Below are positions 15,092 to 22,581 of a DNA stretch of 39,098 bases, one piece after another. The position numbers were made by a program, and so were the translations under genes. The DNA lies in NCBI RefSeq assembly GCF_900115955.1, contig NZ_FOYL01000028.1, positions 1 to 39,098 on the forward strand, given 5' to 3'. The notes under the pieces were generated by a model. The model had not been told where the DNA came from. It did no database searches and saw only the letters and a program-made list of their open reading frames with translations. The first letter of the stretch is position 1, and each line of letters opens with the position of its first letter. This stretch comes from Lentzea waywayandensis (lineage in GTDB: Bacteria; Actinomycetota; Actinomycetes; Mycobacteriales; Pseudonocardiaceae).

Positions 15092-16501
15092 TTACGGCAG
15101 GCCGAGCTTGGCGCGGCAGCCCGGCCAGGCGCCGTACGTGCCGCCGGAGCGGTCGCGGAGCTTGGTCGCGATGGCGATCTGCTGCTCGCGGGTCGCCTGG
15201 TGCGGAAGCTGCGCGTAGACGGTGCCGCCGTTCGAGGCCCAGGTGCTGGCCGAGAACTGGAGGCCGCCGTAGTAGCCGTTGCCGGTGTTGATGGCCCAGT
15301 TGCCACCCGCCTCGCACTTGGCGAGACGGTCCCAGACCTCACCGTCGGGCAGCGGCTTGGTGCCGACCGTGATCTTCTTCGGCTTCGGCTCCTTGGTGAC
15401 CTTGCCGCCGATCTTCTCGCGGCTGATCTCCTTGCCGTTCTTCACCGTCACGCGGTACGTGGAGGTCTGCTCGCCCGGCACGCCGGGGTCGGTGACGGTC
15501 TGCTGGCCCGCGGTCATGTTCGGGTCGTTGGTCTTCTCGACCGGAGGAGCGACCGGCTCGTTCACGTTGATGACCGTGACGCCGGTGCGCGAGATGTAGA
15601 CCTCGGCGCCGGTCGCGAGCTTCACGTCCAGGCCGGACGCGACGGCGTCCTCGGGGCCGAGGGTGAGGTTCTCGCCCTTGAGCAGCTCGTCGACGGTCAG
15701 TGCGGTCGTCTGGACCTCGCGGACCGGGTTCGCGCCGTCGAAGAGCTTGATGTTCTTGCGGGTCTTGACCTCGACGCTCATGCCTTCCAGCGGCACGTCG
15801 TGCGAGCCGGGCATGGACATCCAGGCGCCTTCGAGCGGCACGCCGAACTGCTTGGCGGCCTCCTCGACGGTGACCGAGCGGACCCAGTCCTCGCGGGCCT
15901 GGCCGTCGATGCTCATCTTCATCAGGCGGCCGCGGTCGAGGCTGATCTTGCCGCCGTCGGAGATCGGGGCGTTCAGCGAGGGCGACAGGGCGTCGTGCTC
16001 ACCGACGACGATGCCTTCCTCCGCCAGGACCTCGCCGACCGTGCCCTCGTAGGAGTGGACGGTCTGGAGCGCGCCGTCGACCTCGACGGTCAGCGACTTG
16101 TCCATCGCCATCGCGGTCACGCCGCCACCGGAGATCGACACGAGGACCGCGGCGACCGTGCCCTTGAGGAAGCGGCGCTTCCACGTCGAGGCGGCCTTGA
16201 CGAGGACCTGCGGGTCCTTGAGCTCCTCTTCCTCCGAGGGGAGGACGAGGGGCGGCATGATCGTCGTCTCGGCGTTGATGAGACGGATCAGCTCGTCGAC
16301 GTCGACGTTGGCCGAGGCGAGGAGGTCGTCCGCGTCCGGGCCGAGCACCTCGAGCACGTCCGCGGGCGTGATGGTCAGCGCACCGGCGGGGAAGCTCGGG
16401 TGGGGATCAGCGACGCCAACGGTCGTACCGCCGACGGGCGTGAACCAGTCGGTGTCGTCGTTGAAGTCGTACGGAGCGGCACTTCTGTCGCTTCCAGACA
16501 A
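15092..16501 (-). CDS. rpfB: Resuscitation-promoting factor RpfB
   Basis: Cell-wall glycan hydrolase (lytic transglycosylase-like) that wakes dormant cells and aids growth. The order of parts in about 469 aa is: a cytoplasmic, acidic N-terminal stretch (about 1-105), one membrane helix (about 107-129, after STWKRRFLKG), two to three DUF348 repeats, a G5 domain (about 320-385) and a C-terminal Rpf domain (WDRLAKCEAGGNWAINTG ... YGGLQFSASTW) with the catalytic Glu in CEAGGNW. TTG 16501 is preferred because GGAGG precedes it by 9 bases. An in-frame GTG at 16537 would add 12 residues but has no ribosome site. The N-terminal cytoplasmic part is longer than in mycobacterial RpfB. Confidence 0.93.
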   Translation of the reverse strand: MSGSDRSAAPYDFNDDTDWFTPVGGTTVGVADPHPSFPAGALTITPADVLEVLGPDADDLLASANVDVDELIRLINAETTIMPPLVLPSEEEELKDPQVLVKAASTWKRRFLKGTVAAVLVSISGGGVTAMAMDKSLTVEVDGALQTVHSYEGTVGEVLAEEGIVVGEHDALSPSLNAPISDGGKISLDRGRLMKMSIDGQAREDWVRSVTVEEAAKQFGVPLEGAWMSMPGSHDVPLEGMSVEVKTRKNIKLFDGANPVREVQTTALTVDELLKGENLTLGPEDAVASGLDVKLATGAEVYISRTGVTVINVNEPVAPPVEKTNDPNMTAGQQTVTDPGVPGEQTSTYRVTVKNGKEISREKIGGKVTKEPKPKKITVGTKPLPDGEVWDRLAKCEAGGNWAINTGNGYYGGLQFSASTWASNGGTVYAQLPHQATREQQIAIATKLRDRSGGTYGAWPGCRAKLGLP

Positions 16502-16742
16502 GGGTCGATACCTCCATTGCGGAAGCTGTGAGGCCACCGCACAGTTGGCGTTGACAAGATCATTCGAGTTGGAGCTCGAAGGTTCCCGGCAACTCCTCCT
16601 ACGTGGTCTCGCTTCTTCGCGCTTCTGGCTTCGGTCCCGCCCCGACTGCGGGCGTGCTCCGAACCGACTGGGTCGGCTCAGGTGGCACGGTCACGGGACA
16701 GTAACGGGGTCGCGGACGTTGCGCAAACACCCCCGCCGATGT

Positions 16743-16758
16743 TGTGACCTCAGTCACC
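16743..16758. promoter_or_regulatory. CRP/GlxR-like operator upstream of rpfB
   Basis: TGTGA-CCTCAG-TCACC matches the CRP-family consensus TGTGA-N6-TCACA at nine of ten half-site bases. It lies about 240 bp upstream of the rpfB start, in the tatD-rpfB gap. cAMP-receptor proteins are known to control rpf genes in mycobacteria (rpfA) and corynebacteria (rpf2, by GlxR). Binding here is inferred from the match only. Confidence 0.5.
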
Positions 16759-16802
16759 CATCGGGGTAGGAACCCTTTGCTCCGTTCGCCCTAAGTCGCA
16801 TT

Positions 16803-17624
16803 TCAGTCACCAAGTCCGAACACTCGTTGAGCAGTACGGGTGACGGCGGAGCAGAGTTCAGAAAGATCTTCGCCACGGAGCGTAGCGAGATCGCGAACTG
16901 TGTAATTCACACAATAGGGTTCATTTGGACGCCCACGATAGGGATGGGGCGTCAGGAACGGCGCGTCCGTCTCGACCAGGAGCTGGTCCTGCGGCACCAG
17001 CGCCGCCGCTTCCCGCAGCGCACGGGCGTTCCTGAACGTCACCGGGCCCGCGAACGACAGCACGTACCCCGCGTCGACACAGCGCCGGGCGAAGTCCGCG
17101 TCGCCGGAGAAGCAGTGGAACACCACTGTGGACGGTGCGCCCTCGGCATCGAGGATCTTGAGGATGTCCTCGTGCGCGTCCCGGTCGTGGATCATCAACG
17201 GCTTCCCGACGCGCTTGGAAAGGTCGATGTGCCAACGGAAGGCCTCGTGCTGGGCGGCCGGCGGCGAGTAGTCCCAGTAGTAGTCCAAACCGGTCTCGCC
17301 GATCGCGACCACGCGGTCGAACGCGGCGAGCCGTTCCAGTTCGGCCTTCTCCGCGTCCCCGAAAGAAGAGGTGCGCGTCGGGTGCACGGCGACCGCCGCG
17401 TAGACCCTGGGGTCCCAAGTGGACGCCTCGGCGGCCCACTGCGCGGCCTTCAGGTCGTCCGCCACGGTGATCACGTGCGAGACGCCGGCGGCCTCTGCCC
17501 GATCGAGCAGGACCGCCACGTCGGCGGCGTCGACGGCACCGCACGCGTCGAGATGGGTGTGGGCGTCGATCACCGGTGCCGGAAGAGCTTCCGGCACCGG
17601 CGGTCGTTCACGCTTGTCCGCCAC
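16803..17624 (-). CDS. tatD: TatD-family metal-dependent hydrolase (DNase-like)
   Basis: A TIM-barrel metal hydrolase of 273 aa; TatD proteins have 3'-5' exonuclease activity in repair or D-aminoacyl-tRNA cleavage in some members. Metal ligands are seen in IDAHTHLD, IGETGLDYYWD, MIHDRDAHED, FHCFSG and VETDAPFLTP. GTG 17624 shares one base with the metG stop (TAGTG), so translation is coupled. The upstream reading frame would extend into metG and is not needed. The metG-tatD-rpfB-rsmA-ispE order is conserved in actinobacteria. Confidence 0.93.
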   Translation of the reverse strand: MADKRERPPVPEALPAPVIDAHTHLDACGAVDAADVAVLLDRAEAAGVSHVITVADDLKAAQWAAEASTWDPRVYAAVAVHPTRTSSFGDAEKAELERLAAFDRVVAIGETGLDYYWDYSPPAAQHEAFRWHIDLSKRVGKPLMIHDRDAHEDILKILDAEGAPSTVVFHCFSGDADFARRCVDAGYVLSFAGPVTFRNARALREAAALVPQDQLLVETDAPFLTPHPYRGRPNEPYCVNYTVRDLATLRGEDLSELCSAVTRTAQRVFGLGD

Positions 17625-19423
17625 TACTCGGTCACGATCGGAGCCCACTCGGGCCCGACCTCACCCAGCTTCGAGTCCAGCTTCGTGAACAGCGGCGACG
17701 GCTTCTGCAGCGGCCGGCCGACCTCCAGAGGCGTCGACTCCCACTTGGCCTGCTCACCGGCGTAGTCACCGGTCAGCACCGGGTACGAACGGTCGGGGAT
17801 GTCGAGGTCGGTGACCTCGGTCATCTCCGGCTGTGCGGCCCACACGCCCGTGCCGCCCAACGCCTCGTGCACCTTCTGCGCCGAGTGCGGCAGGAACGGC
17901 GTCATGAGCGTGTTCGCGTCCTGCACGACCTGCAACGCGGTGTGCAGCACCGAGTCACGGCGGTCCAGGTCGTCCTTGAGCTTCCACGGCTCCTGGTCGG
18001 ACAGGTACTTGTTCGCCAGCGAGATCACGCGCATGGCCTCACCGGAGGCCTGCTTGAACCGCGAGCGGCGCAGGTGCGCGCCGACCGTCTCGAACGCCGC
18101 CTTGGACTGCGCGAGCAGCTCGTGGTCGGCGGGCGTCAGCGCGGTGGCCTTCGGGATCGCGCCGACGTTCTTGTGCGCCATCGAGATCGAGCGGTTGACC
18201 AGGTTGCCCCACTCGTTCGCCAGCTCGAAGTTCGTCCGGCGGACGAACTCCTCCCAGGTGAAGTCGGTGTCCTGGTTCTCGGGCCCCGCGACGGAGATGA
18301 AGTACCGCAGCGCGTCCGGCCCGAACTCCTTGAGGAAGTCGCCGACGTAGATCACGGTGCCGCGCGAGGTCGAGAACTTCGAGCCGCTCATCGTCAGGTA
18401 CTCCGACGACACGACCTCGGTCGGCAGGTTCAGCGTGCCGAACCGGCCGGGCTCGCCGCCCTTGTCGCCCGCGCCGTTCTGCCCGAGCAGCAGCGACGGC
18501 CAGATGAGCGAGTGGAAGACGATGTTGTCCTTGCCCATGAAGTAGTAGCCCTGGGCGTCACCCGTCCAGAACTCCTTCCAGGCATCAGGGTTCCCCGTGC
18601 GCCGCGCCCACTCGACGGACGCGCTCAGGTAGCCGATCACCGCGTCGAACCACACGTAGAACCGCTTCATCGGCTGGTCGCTCCACCCGTCGAGCGGGAT
18701 CGGCACACCCCAGTCGAGGTCGCGGGTGATGGCGCGCGGCCGCAGGTCCTTGATCAGGTTCTGCGAGAACTTGAGCACGTTCGGACGCCAGTCCGACCGC
18801 GTGCCCATCCAGCTGCCCAGCGAGTCGATGAACGCGGACAGGTCGAGGAACAGGTGCTCGGTCTCGACGAACTTCGGCGTCTCGCCGTTGATCTTCGAAC
18901 GGGGGTTGATCAGTTCGGACGGGTCGAGTTGGTTGCCGCAGTTGTCGCACTGGTCGCCACGCGCGCCCTCGTAACCGCAGATCGGGCAGGTGCCCTCGAT
19001 GTAGCGGTCGGGCAGGGTGCGGCCGGTCGACGGGCTGATGGCGCCCATCTCGGTCTTGGGGACGACGTAGCCGTTCTTCCACAGCGCGGAGAACAGGTCC
19101 TGCACCACCTGGTAGTGGTTGCCGGTGGTGGTGCGGGTGAAGAGGTCGTAGGACAGGCCGAGGCCCTGCAGGTCGGACGCGATCACACGGTTGTACTTGT
19201 CGGCGAGCTCACGAGCTGTGAGCCCTTCCTTCTCGGCCTGCACCTGGATGGGTGTGCCGTGTTCGTCCGTGCCGCTGACCATGAGCACCCGGTGTCCGGA
19301 CATTCGCATGTAGCGGGAGAAGACGTCGGACGGGACACCGAAACCGGAGACGTGACCGATGTGCCTGGGGCCGTTGGCGTAAGGCCAGGCCACCGCGGTC
19401 AGTACGGAGGCACTCATGGACAT
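17624..19423 (-). CDS. metG: Methionyl-tRNA synthetase
   Basis: Class I aminoacyl-tRNA synthetase that charges methionine to elongator and initiator tRNA (599 aa). HIGH is exact at residues 21-24. The zinc knuckle is CPICG ... CDNCG, and the KMSKS loop appears as GSKFSTSRG. The anticodon-binding helical domain follows; there is no C-terminal EMAP-type domain. ATG 19423 and a second ATG at 19417 are both possible starts. It is cotranscribed with tatD. Confidence 0.97.
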   Translation of the reverse strand: MSMSASVLTAVAWPYANGPRHIGHVSGFGVPSDVFSRYMRMSGHRVLMVSGTDEHGTPIQVQAEKEGLTARELADKYNRVIASDLQGLGLSYDLFTRTTTGNHYQVVQDLFSALWKNGYVVPKTEMGAISPSTGRTLPDRYIEGTCPICGYEGARGDQCDNCGNQLDPSELINPRSKINGETPKFVETEHLFLDLSAFIDSLGSWMGTRSDWRPNVLKFSQNLIKDLRPRAITRDLDWGVPIPLDGWSDQPMKRFYVWFDAVIGYLSASVEWARRTGNPDAWKEFWTGDAQGYYFMGKDNIVFHSLIWPSLLLGQNGAGDKGGEPGRFGTLNLPTEVVSSEYLTMSGSKFSTSRGTVIYVGDFLKEFGPDALRYFISVAGPENQDTDFTWEEFVRRTNFELANEWGNLVNRSISMAHKNVGAIPKATALTPADHELLAQSKAAFETVGAHLRRSRFKQASGEAMRVISLANKYLSDQEPWKLKDDLDRRDSVLHTALQVVQDANTLMTPFLPHSAQKVHEALGGTGVWAAQPEMTEVTDLDIPDRSYPVLTGDYAGEQAKWESTPLEVGRPLQKPSPLFTKLDSKLGEVGPEWAPIVTE

Positions 19424-19471
19424 AGCCTACGGAGGCGGTGCCAGGGTGTTTTCACCGAGTGGGAGGTCTGT

Positions 19472-20026
19472 TTGTCCGCGACCAGGATGCTGGTGCTCGG
19501 CGTGGTCAAGCTCGTCGGCGAGGCACACGGTTACGTGGTGCGCCGCGAGCTGAAGTCGTGGTCGGCGGACAGCTGGGCGAACGTGCAGCCGGGCTCGATC
19601 TACCACGCGCTGAAGTCGCTGGCCAAGGACGGTCTGCTGGAGCCGGTGGGCACCGCAGAGTCCGAGGAGGGCCCCGCCCGCACGACCTACCGGATCACCG
19701 CCGCCGGGGAGCACGAGCTGCGGGACCTGCTCGCGCACGCGCTGGCCGACCCTGCCGCCGGCAACGACGAGGTCTCCGCGGGCGTCGCGATGCTCAACCT
19801 CGTTCCCCGCAAGCAGGCGGTCGTGCTGCTGAAGAACCGGCTGGCGGGCCTCGAAGGCCAGCTCACCCCCACCCGGCACGGCATCTCCTCGATGCCGGAG
19901 ATGGGCAAGCCCGCGCACGTCAGCGAGCTGTTTCGACTGTGGCTCGTCCATCTCGAAGGCCAGGTGCGCTGGACTCGGGAGCTGATCGAACGCCTAGAGG
20001 CCGGTGCGTACGAGCTGACGGACTAG
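19472..20026 (+). CDS. PadR-family transcriptional regulator
   Basis: A winged-helix repressor of 184 aa: RMLVLGVVKLVGEAHGYVVRREL (first helices), QPGSIYHALKSLAKDGLL (recognition helix) and the wing with ARTTYRITAAGEHELRDLL, followed by the PadR C-terminal dimerisation helices. TTG 19472 lies five bases after GGGAGG (19461-19466); an open frame extends far upstream but is antisense to metG. It is followed by an ABC exporter with two palindromes in between, so it probably represses the exporter and perhaps itself. The ligand is unknown. Confidence 0.88.
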   Translation: MSATRMLVLGVVKLVGEAHGYVVRRELKSWSADSWANVQPGSIYHALKSLAKDGLLEPVGTAESEEGPARTTYRITAAGEHELRDLLAHALADPAAGNDEVSAGVAMLNLVPRKQAVVLLKNRLAGLEGQLTPTRHGISSMPEMGKPAHVSELFRLWLVHLEGQVRWTRELIERLEAGAYELTD

Positions 20027-20040
20027 TCAAACTTGATTAG
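20023..20040. promoter_or_regulatory. PadR operator copy 1
   Basis: CTAGTCAA-AC-TTGATTAG, an imperfect copy (one mismatch) of the palindrome at 20054-20071. It overlaps the padR stop codon. Its centre is 31 bp from that of copy 2, about three helical turns, so two dimers could bind on the same face of the DNA. Confidence 0.7.
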
Positions 20041-20050
20041 TTCCCGCTAG

Positions 20051-20074
20051 CCTCTAGTCAAACTTGACTAGAGG
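20051..20074. promoter_or_regulatory. PadR operator copy 2
   Basis: A perfect palindrome with 11-bp arms (CCTCTAGTCAA-AC-TTGACTAGAGG). It overlaps the ribosome site GAGGGG of the ABC ATPase gene (ATG 20085), so bound protein would block transcription and the RNA could also fold over the ribosome site. Confidence 0.8.
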
Positions 20075-20084
20075 GGATTCAGTC

Positions 20085-21017
20085 ATGATCAAGGCACGCG
20101 GCCTCGCGCGCCGATTCACCACGAAGACCGGTCCGGTGGACGCGGTCGCAGGGGTGGACATCGACGTCGCCGAGGGCGAGCTCGTGGGGTTCCTCGGCCC
20201 GAACGGCGCAGGCAAGTCCACGACGTTGCGCATGCTGACCACGCTGCTGCAGCCGACCGCCGGCGAGGCGACGATCGCCGGGCACGACCTGCTGACCGAC
20301 CCGGCCGGAGTGCGCCGCAACATCGGGTACGTGGGCCAGAAGAACGGCTCCGGCCAGGACCAGCGGGTCGCCGACGAGCTGGAGTTCCAGGCCCGCTTCT
20401 ACGGACTGTCGAAGCACGACGCCCGCACGAAGGTCTCCGACCTGCTCGAGCGGTTCGACCTCCAGGGCCTGGAAAAGCGCGGCGTCATCACGTTGTCGGG
20501 CGGCCAGCAGCGCCGGCTCGACATCGCGATGGGCATGCTGCACGACCCGCGGCTGCTGTTCCTGGACGAACCGTCCACGGCCCTCGACCCGCAGAGCCGC
20601 CGCAACCTGTGGGACCACATCAAGCAGCTCAAGGCCGACGGCGTCACGGTCTTCCTGACCACGCACTACCTGGACGAGGCCGACTACCTGAGCGACCGGC
20701 TGCTGGTGATCGACCACGGCTCGATCGTGGGCGAGGGCTCACCGGACGAGTTGAAGCACCGCGTCTCCGGCGATCTGGTCGTGCTCGGCACACCGCAGGC
20801 ATCGATCGTCGCCTCGAAGTTCGAGAACGCCGTGATCGACGGCGAGAAGGTCAGCTTCCGGATCCCGAACGGCGACCGCGCGTTGCCGGGACTGCTGCGC
20901 GACCTCGACAACATCGGCGTCGAACTGCACTCGGTGCAGGTGCACCGGCCGACGCTCGACGACGTGTTCCTGACCATGACCGGCCGCTCTCTGCGGGAGG
21001 AAGCCAATGCTGCGTGA
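20085..21017 (+). CDS. DrrA-like ABC transporter ATP-binding protein
   Basis: ATPase of an ABC-2 type exporter, 310 aa. Walker A GPNGAGKSTT, Q-loop GYVGQKNGS, signature LSGGQQRR, Walker B LLFLDEPSTALDP and H-loop TTHYLDEA are all present. The C-terminal about 90 residues with PTLDDVFLTMTGR are typical of the daunorubicin-resistance (DrrA) class. ATG 20085 follows GAGGGG. An earlier TTG at 20064 lies in the operator and is unlikely. It overlaps the permease gene by 11 bp. The exported compound is not evident; no biosynthetic gene cluster is nearby. Confidence 0.92.
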   Translation: MIKARGLARRFTTKTGPVDAVAGVDIDVAEGELVGFLGPNGAGKSTTLRMLTTLLQPTAGEATIAGHDLLTDPAGVRRNIGYVGQKNGSGQDQRVADELEFQARFYGLSKHDARTKVSDLLERFDLQGLEKRGVITLSGGQQRRLDIAMGMLHDPRLLFLDEPSTALDPQSRRNLWDHIKQLKADGVTVFLTTHYLDEADYLSDRLLVIDHGSIVGEGSPDELKHRVSGDLVVLGTPQASIVASKFENAVIDGEKVSFRIPNGDRALPGLLRDLDNIGVELHSVQVHRPTLDDVFLTMTGRSLREEANAA

Positions 21018-21720
21018 CACCTGGCTCGTGTTCTCCCGCGTGATGCTGCCCGTGCTGCGCAACCCCGTGGCAGTCGTGTTCGGGATCGCCCAGCCGTTGC
21101 TCTACCTCGGCCTGTTCGGACCGCTGCTGGGCGAGGGCGGCTGGCAGTGGTTCGTGCCGGGGCTGCTGGTGCAGATGGCGTTGTTCGGCACGGCCTACGC
21201 GGGCTTCTCACTGCTGCCCGAGGTGCGCACGGGCGTGATGGAACGCCTGCGGGTCACCCCGGTCAGCCGGGTCGCGCTGCTCGTCGGCAGGGTCGGCAAG
21301 GACGTCGTGCTGCTGGTCGTGCAGAGCCTGCTGATCATGCTGGCCGCGATGCTGTTCGGGTTCCGGGCGTCGGCCGGGCAGATGCTGCTCGGCCTCGGGC
21401 TGGTGGCGTTGCTGGGCATCGCGATCGGGTCCGTGTCGTACGCGATCGCGTTGAAGGTGAAGCTGGAGTACGTCTTCGCGTCCGTGCTGTCGGCGTCGAT
21501 CGTGCCGTTGATGCTGCTCTCCGGCGTGCTGCTGCCGATGTCGAACGGCCCGCAGTGGCTCTACTGGCTGTCGCGGATCAACCCGCTGGCGCACGTCGTC
21601 GACGCCGAGCGGTCGATCTTCAACCCCGGCTCGATGTTCTACGGGCTCGTCTCGGTCGCGGCGCTCGTGCTGGTCGGCGTGTTCTACGGCGTGCGGACGT
21701 TCAACAAGGAGTCAGCTTGA
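21007..21720 (+). CDS. ABC-2 type transporter permease
   Basis: A 237-aa membrane protein with about six helices and the ABC-2 motif: MERLRVTPVSRVALLVGRV (coupling helix region) and INPLAHVVDAERSIF near the last helix. It pairs with the DrrA-like ATPase that overlaps its start. Expression should follow release of the PadR protein from its two operators. The end overlaps the convergent rsmI gene by 9 bp. Confidence 0.9.
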   Translation: MLRDTWLVFSRVMLPVLRNPVAVVFGIAQPLLYLGLFGPLLGEGGWQWFVPGLLVQMALFGTAYAGFSLLPEVRTGVMERLRVTPVSRVALLVGRVGKDVVLLVVQSLLIMLAAMLFGFRASAGQMLLGLGLVALLGIAIGSVSYAIALKVKLEYVFASVLSASIVPLMLLSGVLLPMSNGPQWLYWLSRINPLAHVVDAERSIFNPGSMFYGLVSVAALVLVGVFYGVRTFNKESA

Positions 21721-22557
21721 CTTGATCGCCGCGTCGTAGAGCGTCTTCTTGCTGATCCCGGCCGCCTCCGCGACCTCGGCGGCGGCCGACTTCATCCGTT
21801 CCCCGTCGGCGACGCGCTGCCTGACCTCGGCGACGAGCGTGTCGAGGTCGGGCGTCTCCTGGACGGGCGCGGGACCGAGCACCACGGTGATCTCGCCGCG
21901 TGCGCCTTCCACGGCCCACTCGGCGAGTTCGGCGAGAGAACCGCGCACGACCTCTTCGTACTTCTTCGTCAGCTCCCGGCACACGGCGGCGCGGCGGTCC
22001 GGTCCGAGCACCTCGACGGCGTCCGCGAGCGTGTCCGCGAGCCGATGGGGTGCCTCGAAGAAGACGACGGTGCGTTGTTCGGTGGCCAAAGGTGCGAACC
22101 AGCGCTTGCGTTCACCGGACTTGCGCGGCGGGAAGCCGTCGAACGCGAACCGGTCGCTCGGCAGGCCGGACAGGGCGAGCGCCGTCGTCACCGCGGACGG
22201 CCCCGGCAGACAGGTGATCTTCAGGTCCTGCTCGACGCACGCGGCGACGAGCCGGTAGCCGGGATCGGACACGGACGGCATTCCGGCGTCCGTCACGAGC
22301 AGCACGGTCTCGCCGTTGCGGAGCGATTCGAGCAGCCCCGGAAGGCGCCCGACCTCGTTCTGGTCGTAGAAGCTGATCACCCGCCCGGACGGCTTGACCT
22401 GCAACGCGGCCGCGAGACTGTGCAGCCTTCTGGTGTCCTCGGCGGCGATCACGTCGGCGGTCTCGATCGCCTCGATCAGGCGCGCGGAGGCGTCGCGGAT
22501 GTCCCCGAGTGGGGTGGCTGCCAGGACGAGACGGCCTGAACCGGATACAGGACTCAC
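21712..22557 (-). CDS. rsmI: 16S rRNA (cytidine1402-2'-O)-methyltransferase
   Basis: RsmI methylates the ribose of C1402 in the decoding centre of 16S rRNA, using SAM. The tetrapyrrole-methylase fold shows LVLAATPLGDIRDAS, IAAEDTRR, ISFYDQNE, LVTDAGMPSVSDPGYRLV, CLPGPSAVTTALALSGLP and FEGFPPRK-like DGFPPRKSGER in order. The C-terminal helical segment KKTLYDAA is also typical. GTG 22557 follows AGGGTG; GTG 22566 is an alternative adding three residues. It diverges from the mannosyltransferase gene across about 25 bp, as for Rv1003/Rv1002c. Confidence 0.95.
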   Translation of the reverse strand: MSPVSGSGRLVLAATPLGDIRDASARLIEAIETADVIAAEDTRRLHSLAAALQVKPSGRVISFYDQNEVGRLPGLLESLRNGETVLLVTDAGMPSVSDPGYRLVAACVEQDLKITCLPGPSAVTTALALSGLPSDRFAFDGFPPRKSGERKRWFAPLATEQRTVVFFEAPHRLADTLADAVEVLGPDRRAAVCRELTKKYEEVVRGSLAELAEWAVEGARGEITVVLGPAPVQETPDLDTLVAEVRQRVADGERMKSAAAEVAEAAGISKKTLYDAAIKSS

Positions 22558-22581
22558 AAGCTTCACCCTACGATCGGCGGC

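Noticed and set aside
16538..16802. Possible c-di-AMP (ydaO) riboswitch upstream of rpfB
   Set aside because: Such switches precede rpf genes in some actinobacteria, but the conserved ydaO core sequences could not be found here.
17576..20026. An 816-codon plus-strand frame ending in the PadR protein
   Set aside because: The first 630 codons are antisense to metG and tatD. Only the last 184 codons, from TTG 19472 with its ribosome site, are real.
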